From the NCBI GenBank assembly GCA_964016985.1, contig OZ024828.1:8646610-8710609 (forward strand): a stretch of 64,000 nucleotides of DNA, read 5' to 3'. How positions within the stretch are numbered: position 1 is the stretch's first letter; the number at the start of each line of letters is the position of its first letter. The notes under the pieces were generated by a model. The model ran no database searches. It had not been told where the DNA came from and saw only the letters and a list, made by a program, of their open reading frames with translations. Below are positions 56,578 through 64,000 of this stretch, in pieces. This stretch comes from Anodontia alba (taxonomy: Eukaryota; Mollusca; Bivalvia; Lucinida; Lucinidae). A program made the translations under genes and the position numbers.

Positions 56578-56788
56578 CTACCATGTTTACTGTAAATATT
56601 TGGACAGATAGGACTGAGCAAACAGTGTAGACCCAGATCAGATGCTGCATTCTGCAGCATCTGATCAGGGTCTAAACTGTTTGTCCAGTAGTTTATAGAC
56701 ACATTGGTAGGTAGTAAAATGGAATTGTTTACATTTTAGGTCAAGTATAGTAAGGAGTAAGTTGTCCAAATATTTAGTAAATACAGTA
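56578..56788. mobile_element. Class E element
   Basis: taccatgtttactgtaaata to aatatttagtaaatacagta; core gatgctgcattctgcagcat. Confidence 0.7.
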
Positions 56789-57490
56789 TCATTGCAAAAT
56801 TCTTGATGGGGTAGAGGTACACAGTGTTGGTGATGGTTATATGGGACTTGTTGCTTGAGTAGTGGAGAAAGAAAGAAATATTTTTTGAGACTATTTTCTC
56901 ATTTTATGCATTTGCAATGTGAACAATTCTTTGTTATTACTATGGTGCTTTCTTGTATGAACTATTGAGGTTTATTTGGTTTTGAACTGTTTATATATAC
57001 CGGTATATACCAAAAGTAGTTCACTGACCTACAATTCAGAAAAAAAGTGTTTTGAGCATCTGTTCTTATCTTTGGCTGACTAAATTTAGTGGTGCATACA
57101 GTGAAACTGGTATGTAACATCCACAAGGAGGTCACTGTGACCTGAAGGTTGATCTTCAATCTACTGCACAGAAAAAAACAACAACAAAAAAACTTATGTA
57201 TAGAAAAATATTTCTTGTGCTGAAGTCCTAGACTGATCATTTCTGCTTTTTGGGAACATATAATAAAAAAGTATGTCACTTACAAAAAGTAAGTCAGTGT
57301 GTTCTATATACATGTAATAGCCTCTGACCTATATTACAGAGAAAACCCATCTGGGGCATATATCCTGTACTGTAGGGCTTAGGCTGACCAAATGTGGCTA
57401 CATGCTAAGACTATGGACTGCTCTGGAATATGTTGCCTTATTTACTTTTGACAGCTTCAGTGTGATTTCAGAGCTCCAGATAAGCCGAGC
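56789..57490. other. Intron 7, no recognised element
   Basis: Unique AT-rich sequence; no exon or repeat supported. Confidence 0.4.
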
Positions 57491-57496
57491 ATCCAG

Positions 57497-57737
57497 GGCC
57501 CAGTTGTTCAAAGCAAAGTTAGCTTAACGAGCTTGTTAGTGGTCAAAATGTTAATTGTTCTAGTAAGTACAATATCTAATTCACGGGTATTTTTGCTGAA
57601 AAAATGTGAGCAGCTTTTGCAAATGCAAAAGCTACTCACATTTTTTCAGCAAAAATATCAGCGTATATGCCCTAGTTAATGATCAAAGTTTTAACGATAC
57701 GTTAACTAACGACATCATTAGTTTGAACAACTGGGCC
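57497..57737. mobile_element. Class B element with CAG target duplication
   Basis: 241 bp, CAG on both sides, ends GGCCCAGTTGTTCAAAGC and gtttgaacaactgggcc. Confidence 0.9.
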
Positions 57738-57919
57738 CAGATGAATAATATTCTTATTTCTCTATGAAAACCCATTATGACGTCTCATTTGAATTACCTT
57801 ACAGATATCGACAGAGGGAAAAAAAAAAAAAGAACAGCAACAAAAATCATTTGCATGCTCTGCATATCTGGAGCCTTGATGGGATTCAGAATTATTCCAA
57901 TAACCTTGACCCTTCTACA

Positions 57920-58145
57920 GAAAGTATGCAGCAGATGAAATTTTAAAATATTTTTGTGTAAAAAAAAAAAAAAAAAAAATAGGTTTTGACATTTTATCCA
58001 AATTATCTCCTTTGAGGATTTAGATAAAATGTCAAAACCCTTTCTCATGAAGACTTATTCTCATGAAATAAAATGTCAAAATTTTTTTCATGAAGCTAAA
58101 AAACAAAAATGAGAAAAATGTCACTCTTCATCTGCTACTTTCTTC
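57920..58145. mobile_element. Z-core element with an extra half arm
   Basis: ggttttgacattttatccaa, then gatttagataaaatgtcaaa, then a third arm tcatgaaataaaatgtcaaa. It ends about 40 bp before exon 8. Confidence 0.55.
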
Positions 58146-58184
58146 TGAAGAAAGCTTAAGTTTGACTTTTTCCTTTGTATTCAG

Positions 58185-58386
58185 TACCAAAACCTTTAGA
58201 TTCAAGCAGACGTAAGAAGAAGAAGCGAATTATAGTGCCACAGAAATGTCTTGACAGAGCGATAGTACAGTGTGAGAAATACCTACAGTTCTGCAGTCAT
58301 GAAGACATAGATCAGACGGTAGAACCTCATCAGCTAAGTCCTGCACAATGGGATGAGTTTACGCAGTGGTACTATCAAGTTGTACA
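58185..58386 (+). CDS. TTLL3-like: TTLL3-like exon 8
   Basis: The acceptor is tttgtattcag and the donor gtaagtg. The exon starts in phase 1 and ends two bases into a His codon. It encodes VPKPLDSSRRKKKKRIIVPQ, then KCLDRAIVQCEKYLQFCSHE, then DIDQTVEPHQLSPAQWDEFT, then QWYYQVV. The pattern VP..(F/C)(V/L)D.A...CE.YL.....DID.......LSP..W..F.Q.YYQVVH is the region just before the TTL domain in TTLL3. The preceding intron, about 14.4 kb, is the longest in the window. Confidence 0.93.
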
Positions 58387-58484
58387 GTAAGTGTTTTCTT
58401 TTTTGTATTCTGCATATCGCCGTTGAAAGTTCCAAAGAAATGGCGTATACAGAAAATAATTTTTCTCCTTTCTCCATCAAAATG

Positions 58485-58722
58485 CATCACGAAAACATGC
58501 CTATATAATGTTTACCTCCTTAAACCCCTCTTTTATATAGTAATGGGGTTTACAGGGATATACATTATTTCTCTTATTTCTGCTCAATGAGGCAGTTCTA
58601 ATGAGTACCCACAATCTATGTTTTGAGCAGAAATATGAGAAATATCAGTATTTTTATCTGAAAATTTTCATTTTTTGGTGGCAAAATTTTCAGTATATTT
58701 GAATAGGCATGTTTTCGTAATG
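58485..58722 (+). mobile_element. Class F element, left core arm missing
   Basis: catcacgaaaacatgcctat to aggcatgttttcgtaatg; only tgaggcagttctaatgagta of the hairpin remains. Confidence 0.75.
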
Positions 58723-58724
58723 GT

Positions 58725-58860
58725 ATTTTGTGGATTCTCATTACAAGGGCATCGCCTGGGTACTTCTAATGAGTACTCAAAATATATGTTTTTGTGGAAA
58801 AATAAGAAAAATGACAATACCTTTTTATTAAAACAGAAGTGTCTTATCTTGAGCAGTGAG
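58725..58860. mobile_element. Class A hairpin, left end missing
   Basis: ttttgtggattctcattaca with cttctaatgagtactcaaa; right end cttatcttgagca. Confidence 0.5.
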
Positions 58861-59109
58861 GTGTCAACTTGAGTCAACCTTTTTTACTGGACCAGGATTT
58901 CAGCCGGCCCTGCAGCAGCAACAAATAAGCCTGCTCTCTTAATGTAAGCCATGCCATACAAAAATGGGGTGGGAAACCCTCAAGGTGCCATATTTAGATG
59001 TAAGCAGATGATATTTTAAAATATTTTTGTTTTGTTTTTTTCTCCAAGAAAATAAAGTTTACAGATCTTACGCCCTATTTTCTTGGAAAAATATATTTGT
59101 TTTACTTTA

Positions 59110-59260
59110 CTGAGTGAGGAATATTGTGAATGGAGAGTGGGGGCAGGGGTGTGGAGAGTGTTGTCAGTAGTCTCCAGCACAATTTCAGGTATTCTGGATC
59201 AGATTGAAAACTGTCTGTATACTTATAACTTGTTTGTGTCACCCCAACCTAAGGGGAGGG
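59110..59260 (+). pseudogene. Relic or alternative copy of TTLL3-like exon 9 (third copy)
   Basis: After tactgag the bases TGAGGAA resemble the exon 9 start. Following an interruption of about 45 bp, the open frame reads VVSSTISGILDQIENCL and then NLFVSPQP. This aligns to IIPNVPSNILGQIENLL and KAVLPQ of exon 9. Several differences are synonymous (caa/cag, aat/aac). The frame stays open across the match, but no VKPGAKSRGRG segment is present, so loss of function is likely. Confidence 0.5.
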
Positions 59261-59404
59261 TGACAAATTGTTTTTTGTGTGAATCCCATTGGCATGGGTG
59301 TGACACTTTTCTTGTCTTCACAATATCTTGATAACCAGTGGTTTTCATGGATATATAATTGGGACATAACAAAGAAGTGATTAGATTTTGGTGGAATTCA
59401 TGAC

Positions 59405-60324
59405 AGTTGCTCACAAGACAATTGCTCACAAGGCAGTTGCCCACAAGACAATTGCTCACAGGACAACTGCCCACAACCTTAATGGTAAACAGGACAATTG
59501 CTCACAACACATTTTTTTTTCATCATTTTATTTTTATTTTGAAATACATTCATATATATTATCTGTATTTTATGGGGACTATTTTTCCCTCAAAGTATTA
59601 TGTAGCAGTTGATAAGCTGATTTCAACTAATTAGTTATAATTAAAACATCAGTAGTTGGATGAAATGATAGCCAACTAATCACTTAACTTTGAACATTAG
59701 TCAGCTTAATTTATTAATGTTAAACATACTAAGCAACTTGATAAATATAATCATTATTAACTGTAATTAACCATTAATTTATTTTTATGTTTTTTTTCTT
59801 CAAAATTTCTTAAGCATTCATAACATTTGATCTCCTTAATCAATTAAGTTTGAGCTTTTAACATTAATCACCTTAAATTAGTGAAATGATTAATTAAAGA
59901 CAGTAATCAGCTTTAATTGAGTTAGAATCTTGCAGTATCTTTCTAAGTAAATTGTCATTAATTATGATTAATCATTTATTAATTTTTATGTTTTTTAGTT
60001 TTTAAATGTTCAAAAGAATTCATAGCAACTGATCTCCTTAATATTTGAACATTATTCAGCAAAATTAATGATATAATTGGGTCATTAATTAAAGACATTA
60101 ATTCAAGATAGTGTTATACAGAGGTTGTGGTGTAATAATATGGGTGATGTATTATTTGTGTGTTTGATTACTTGTTTCTGCTTAAACACATAGATAAATA
60201 AAATAAACAAATATCTTGTGAGCAATTGTCTTATTTTCCATTAAGGTTGTGGGCAATTGTCTTGTGAGCAATTGTCTTGTGAGCAACTGTCTTGTGAGCA
60301 ATTGTCTTGTGAGCAAACGTCTGG
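59405..60324. mobile_element. Element with inverted arms made of ttgctcacaagacaa units
   Basis: The left arm (59405-59510) has about six imperfect 15 bp units, then accttaatggtaaacaggac. The right arm (60214-60324) is its complement, including the gtccattaaggt-like segment. The 700 bp interior is AT-rich with ttaatt words and holds a class H end relic at about 60112-60133. Confidence 0.8.
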
Positions 60325-60374
60325 GCACCATTTTGGTGACCTCTGAAAACAAAGTTCTTGTTATTGTGTTACAG

Positions 60375-60445
60375 TGAGGATGAAGTAATCACCAGTTTAC
60401 CTTTGATCATTCTGATTCAAATAGAAAACTTGCCGACTATATGTT
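60375..60445 (+). pseudogene. Relic or alternative copy of TTLL3-like exon 9 (second copy)
   Basis: An acceptor-like gtgttacag is followed by a frame reading EDEVITSLPLIILIQIENL. This aligns without gaps to EGGIIPNVPSNILGQIENLL of exon 9. The similarity stops after about 20 codons and no donor or VKPGAKSRGRG segment follows, so it reads as a truncated duplicate exon about 0.83 kb upstream of the functional one. Confidence 0.6.
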
Positions 60446-60494
60446 TTTGTTACCATAAGGGTGGAATACTCTCAACTGTACCTCAAAGGACTTG

Positions 60495-60673
60495 TTAAGG
60501 AGGAGTATTTGGTGATAGTTCTTCGATAATTTTCACCAGTTCTTGATAACATTTGTTGTGGGTACTCATTAGAAGTGCCTAACCAAGGCACTTCTAATGA
60601 GTACCAACAACATATGGTTTTATGAAAGAATTATCAAATATCAAAATACTCCTACTTGACAAGTCCTCTGTAC
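60495..60673. mobile_element. Class M element with Y core
   Basis: Ends aggacttgttaaggaggagt and tactcctacttgacaagtcc. Core gggtactcattagaagtgcc with complement, the cassette seen in class A. Confidence 0.75.
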
Positions 60674-60687
60674 CTTCAAATATTTAA

Positions 60688-60893
60688 CCCTTGTCATGCT
60701 GAATAAATTAAGATGCCAGGCCCACTTCTAATTTTCAGCCAATCAGATTACTTGATCAAGATTGTTGATATAAATTCACATACTTAATGCCAAACAGTGC
60801 AGATCCAGATCAGTTGGCTTCTTCAGAAGCCAACTGATCTGGATCTACACTGTTTGCAAAGACAGGGTATATCCGGGTTCAGCAGGACTAGGG
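60688..60893 (+). mobile_element. TTAA-flanked class C element
   Basis: 206 bp between TTAA sites; ends CCCTTGTCATGCTGAA and TTCAGCAGGACTAGGG; centre ggcttcttcagaagcc. Lies between a relic exon and exon 9. Confidence 0.9.
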
Positions 60894-60917
60894 TTAAGAT
60901 TTGATTTAAATTTACTG

Positions 60918-61113
60918 AATACCATACTTACCTTAAGTAATTGGTCACTTCCTCCTTATCATACTTGTTCTAAAATTTGAACAAGTACAATTTACTACTC
61001 AATGTTGCATCTAAAAAGTGCTGGATGAGAGGCAAACAGTGTAGACCTTGATGATCTCATCTGGGTCTATACTGTTTGCAGCCTGTGTCCAGATACTTAT
61101 GGTAAATATGGTA
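60918..61113. mobile_element. Class E element
   Basis: taccatacttaccttaagta to agatacttatggtaaatatg; short core cttgatgatctcatct. Ends about 90 bp before exon 9. Confidence 0.65.
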
Positions 61114-61203
61114 GAGTCATATGTGTTATAATGAGGGTAGAATCGTCACCACTTTGCAAAGATCTAATACCAATTTACAACTAAACTGTATTATTTATTA
61201 CAG

Positions 61204-61355
61204 TGAGGGAGGAATTATCCCCAATGTACCATCAAATATTCTGGGTCAAATTGAAAATTTACTTAACAGGCTGAAGGCAGTTTTGCCTCAGTATGAACTA
61301 GATGGTATTAAGAATGTCTGGATTGTCAAACCTGGAGCCAAGTCCAGAGGAAGAG
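61204..61355 (+). CDS. TTLL3-like: TTLL3-like exon 9, start of the TTL/ATP-grasp domain
   Basis: The acceptor is ttattacag and the donor gtaagagt. The exon completes the His codon from exon 8 and ends one base into a Gly codon. It encodes EGGIIPNVPSNILGQIENLL, then NRLKAVLPQYELDGIKNVWI, then VKPGAKSRGRG. VWIVKPGAKSRGRG is the ATP-grasp entry motif of glycylase TTLLs, with the Lys of VKP expected to contact ATP. Two related sequences lie upstream at about 59.1 and 60.4 kb. Confidence 0.95.
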
Positions 61356-61397
61356 GTAAGAGTTATTAAATAAGTAAATATATAAATACGGAAATAT

Positions 61398-61601
61398 GGT
61401 AAATGTCCCAAAATTTCAAACACCAAAGTGTCTGAAAAATGACATATGCAAACAGTGCAGACCTGGATCGGAGCAGTCTGATCAGGGTCTACATTGTTTG
61501 CCATTCCACTAAGTATTTTTAAGAAACTCCTGCATAAAAAGCAAAATTTAGGCCAAAATAGTACGGAATAAAATGTTCGAAATTTTAGGACATTTGCCGT
61601 A
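61398..61601. mobile_element. Class E2 element, shortened core
   Basis: atggtaaatgtcccaaaattt to gaaattttaggacatttgcc; core goes from cctggatcgg to agcagtctgatcaggg. Starts about 45 bp after exon 9. Confidence 0.75.
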
Positions 61602-61603
61602 AG

Positions 61604-61826
61604 AAGAAGCATATTTACCCTAGATATTCAAATACCTTGACTTCTTACAATACATGTCATATAATTTGAACAAGTTCAATTTACTACTTTATGATTAGTC
61701 TTCAGACTGCAAGCTGAGTGGCAACCAGTGTAGACCCTGATCAGAAATGACTCTGTGGCATCTGATCTGGGTCTGCACTGTTTGCCCAGGCTTAATTGGT
61801 TGAATGTTATGGTAAATAAGGTTATG
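61604..61826. mobile_element. Class E element, decayed
   Basis: catatttaccctagatattc at left and gttatggtaaataagg at right; core gatcagaaatgactctgtgg partly lost. Confidence 0.55.
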
Positions 61827-62354
61827 GATAATCAGCTCAAGTCTTAAAATATTCATCTGTAACCTATTTACAAGTCTAGCCAGGGTCACCTGGAAATTTT
61901 TTTAATGTTTTTGTCACAACTGCTTTAGCAAGCAGGAGCAATATAGAGGTAACTTTACGCTGGTGGCATTTGTGTTGTTGTCGACATCAACAATGTTAAG
62001 TCTGTGCAGTTAGCTCCGTTTCTCAAACCCTAAGGCTTCCAGGCTAATGACAGTTCATACATACATCCGCCATGATGCATCCTGCCCACTGCCACTGACA
62101 GCTACTCACCTCGACCTGCTTTTCACACTTGGCTGAACAATGTTTACTTTGTGCGGCTAGCTTTGTTATGAGTTTTGACATAGCCATTTGGCTAATTTCT
62201 TGTTTACACTTTTCAGAGTTTTCTGATTATCAGCAGAATAAAGGATTAAAGAACTAAATAAGCAGAATTGCTTTTGTTCTGATCCTTTAACTTGTATTGT
62301 TACTATGTAACATGTTTGTAATAACTTTGAAATAAAATATGCTGAAACCAAAAA
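61827..62354. other. Intron 9, no recognised element
   Basis: Unique sequence; no exon supported on either strand. Confidence 0.4.
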
Positions 62355-62665
62355 GGATTCTGTTCACATCATTTTTTTAAATTAATACTAGTTTGATTGC
62401 AAGGTATTCTTCTCAGAAACTAATTGTCAAATAAAAAAGAATCTATTCGGAGCAACTGCAATGTGTTATCCTCAGAAACTAGTTGTCAAATAAAAAAAGA
62501 TTCTATTCAGATCAATTTTTTTTTTTTTTCAAATAAATGCTAGTTTGATTGTGAAATGTTCTCAGAAACTAGTTGTTAAATAAAAAAAAATTCTGTTCAA
62601 ATCAAAAGAGTTTTTTTTTCAAATAAATATTAGTTTGATTGCAAGGTGTATTCCTCAGAAACTAG
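62355..62665 (+). repeat. Short tandem array around cagaaactagttgtcaaat
   Basis: Four copies of cagaaactagttgtcaaat-like words at about 62415, 62475, 62564 and 62656, with aataaatgctagtttgattg between most of them. Spacing is uneven (about 60, 89 and 92 bp). Confidence 0.75.
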
Positions 62666-62883
62666 CTAGTCATATTTTAGGAATCATTATTGTACCCTTG
62701 GCATATTGTATGCCAAGTGGTATATAGTTTGCGCTATTTCGTTCATCAGTTTGCTTTTGCGTGTTTTATGTTTGTTGGTCCTTCCATAGCATAAGTGGAC
62801 ATCTGTGTCAAGGTTTTTGCATCAAAGCTTTAAAAAAGACATTATATTATCAAGGCCTATGGAATGACTGTCACTGGCTGGTT

Positions 62884-63191
62884 TTGTTTGTGTTGAGGTT
62901 TTACGGTCCAGTCAACCCAGTGGGGTCATGTCGAATGCGGTCAGTTTACCTAACCACACATTTACTGGGCAGGCTTAGTCCTGTAAGCAGTTAACCAGTA
63001 TTGTGCACATTCTTTCACCAGAAACTGACAACTGCCCTTCTTGAATCAGCAGAAGGGAGAGAATGACCATAGAAAATATTTCATGATCAATCTCCACGAA
63101 AGAATGTTGCCGACCTCGGCGGGGGTTGAACCCGCGACCTCCTGGTCTCCAGTCGGACTGCGCATCCAACTGAGCCACCGATGTCACCGGC
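62884..63191 (-). mobile_element. SINE1 copy, reverse orientation
   Basis: On the minus strand the head reads gccggtgacatcggtggctc, with tcgcgggttcaacccccgcc as B box. The tail is the complement of aacccagtggggtcatgtcg. Nearly full length, just upstream of exon 10. Confidence 0.85.
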
Positions 63192-63319
63192 TGAGTGTGT
63201 ATATGTGACCCATTGGTCACTTTGTCTAGTTTTTTTTTTTTTTTGTTGTTGTTGTTGTTTTGCTTTTTTGCTTTATGCTATGTAACATCCTTTAGAGTTT
63301 TATATTGTTGATATTTCAG

Positions 63320-63415
63320 GTATTGTTTGTTATGATCGTCTAGATGACATGTTAAAACTAGTCAATAGTCAAGTTGTACGGAAAGACAATAAATATGTTG
63401 TTCAGAAATATATAG
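63320..63415 (+). CDS. TTLL3-like: TTLL3-like exon 10, TTL domain continues
   Basis: The acceptor is gatatttcag and the donor gtaagtg. The exon is in phase 1 at both ends. It encodes IVCYDRLDDMLKLVNSQVVR, then KDNKYVVQKYI. The pattern LD.MLKLV......KD.KWVVQKYIE is the second ATP-grasp block of TTLL3. The following codon starts with G, fitting the expected Glu. The gene continues past the window edge. The donor is followed within 50 bp by a TTAA-flanked palindromic element. Confidence 0.94.
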
Positions 63416-63461
63416 GTAAGTGTGAACTTATGGCCAATTCCTTTGCTGATTGTTTGCTTAA

Positions 63462-63663
63462 CCCTAGTTCTGCTAAACCTGGATATACCCTACCTTTGCA
63501 AACAGTGTAGATCCAGATCAGTTGGCTTCTGAAGAAGCCAACAGATCTGGATCTGTACTGTTTGTCATTAAGTATGTGACATTGTATCAACAACCTGGAT
63601 CAAGTAATCTGATTGGTTAAAAATTAGAAGTGGGTGTGGCATCTTAATCTAGCATGGCAAGGG
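63462..63663 (-). mobile_element. TTAA-flanked class C element after exon 10
   Basis: 202 bp between TTAA sites; ends CCCTAGTTCTGCTAAACC and ctagcatggcaaggg; centre cttctgaagaag. Confidence 0.88.
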
Positions 63664-63716
63664 TTAAATTTGAGCCCCAATGTGAGAAAATTTACTTTAG
63701 ACATGTAGGCTTATTC

Positions 63717-63940
63717 ATAGCTCTGGATAAGAAGAGCTGTCAGCTAAATAGTTTTTTTAATTTCTACATGAAAACATATGTTGTGGGTACTCATTAGAAG
63801 CACCCTCACTAAGGTGCTTCATTAAAAGCACCTTAGTGAGGTGCTTCTAACAAATATCCACAGGATATGATTTTGGGGATAAATAAGAACAACATAAATG
63901 TTTTTTGGTTGAAAAAAGCATCTATCTGGAGATATATACA
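63717..63940. mobile_element. Class A hairpin with a duplicated centre
   Basis: catagctctggataagaaga to atctggagatatata. The centre has attagaagcaccctcactaa, then ggtgcttcattaaaagcacc, then ttagtgaggtgcttctaaca, an extra fold unit. Confidence 0.7.
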
Positions 63941-63941
63941 G

Positions 63942-64000
63942 TGAACCCTCATTACGACAGCAGCATTTGTTCCCAAGACGTTGCCATTAAAATGAATTTG
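63942..64000 (+). mobile_element. CAGTGAACCCTC-ended element, cut by the window edge
   Basis: cagtgaaccctcattacgac matches the left end of the element at 38477. Confidence 0.6.

Larger units (their letters stand above)
28254..63415 (+). other. TTLL3-like: TTLL3/TTLL8-type tubulin glycylase gene, partial (10 exons)
   Basis: Ten plus-strand exons join with matching splice phases into one open frame of about 484 codons. The family ligates glycine to glutamate side chains of tubulin tails in axonemal microtubules, using ATP. Recognised landmarks in order are LKNAKELAEKAIK, a GWVEKFYRIPG motif, MSRLVRN, DQMVNHYCKAGSFTTK, PWFEDANPEEFYPRCYRL, YYQVVHEGG, VWIVKPGAKSRGRG and VVQKYI. The same blocks occur in the same order in vertebrate TTLL3. 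The rest of the catalytic TTL domain must lie beyond base 64000. Introns range from about 0.4 to 14 kb and are filled with palindromic elements. TTLL3 and TTLL8 cannot be separated from this fragment. Confidence 0.9.

Overview
The window looks like nuclear DNA from an invertebrate animal, most likely a bivalve mollusc. It is AT-rich and gene-poor, with short exons in GT-AG introns, tRNA-headed SINEs, and very many short palindromic elements. A 'CTCACCTGAGC'-ended repeat of the kind common in bivalve genomes is also present. No bacterial, viral or organellar gene organisation is seen. The species call is an inference; I could not search a database.

One protein-coding gene is supported: a plus-strand tubulin glycylase of the TTLL3/TTLL8 type. 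Ten exons between 28254 and 63415 join in frame with consistent splice phases to give about 484 codons. They run from an N-terminal glycylase region, through Asp-rich and Lys/Glu-rich linkers, into the start of the TTL (ATP-grasp) domain. The gene is cut off at the right edge and its 5' end is not found with certainty. A possible small upstream exon lies at 1636-1680. Two decayed or alternative copies of exon 9 lie just upstream of it, near 59.1 kb and 60.4 kb.

Almost everything else is mobile or repeated DNA. Layout: 1-2.2 kb, short palindromic elements. 2.2-11.2 kb, a recent tandem duplication of a 4.5 kb non-coding block. 11.2-18 kb, mixed elements, a 302 bp SINE with clear target duplications, and a second SINE hit twice by TTAA-targeting elements. 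18.18-19.47 kb, an element holding a 145 bp tandem array. 19.5-28 kb, dense palindromic elements and a second array element. 28-38 kb, exons 1-6 with elements packed against splice sites. 38-48 kb, exon 7, a three-layer transposon nest (41.2-43.2 kb) and a foldback element with about 756 bp arms (44.0-45.9 kb). 50.3-52.5 kb, a 41 bp minisatellite split by a poly-A retroposon. 52.6-64 kb, more palindromic elements and exons 8-10.

The main unexplained pattern is modularity. The short palindromic elements fall into at least a dozen classes by terminal repeat and target site (TTAA, TA, CWG-like 3 bp, 6 bp). A small number of palindromic core cassettes recur inside different termini, and one terminus carries two unrelated cores. 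The palindrome centres differ between copies yet stay self-complementary. This is the best candidate here for an undescribed system: a set of non-autonomous elements that exchange hairpin cores.
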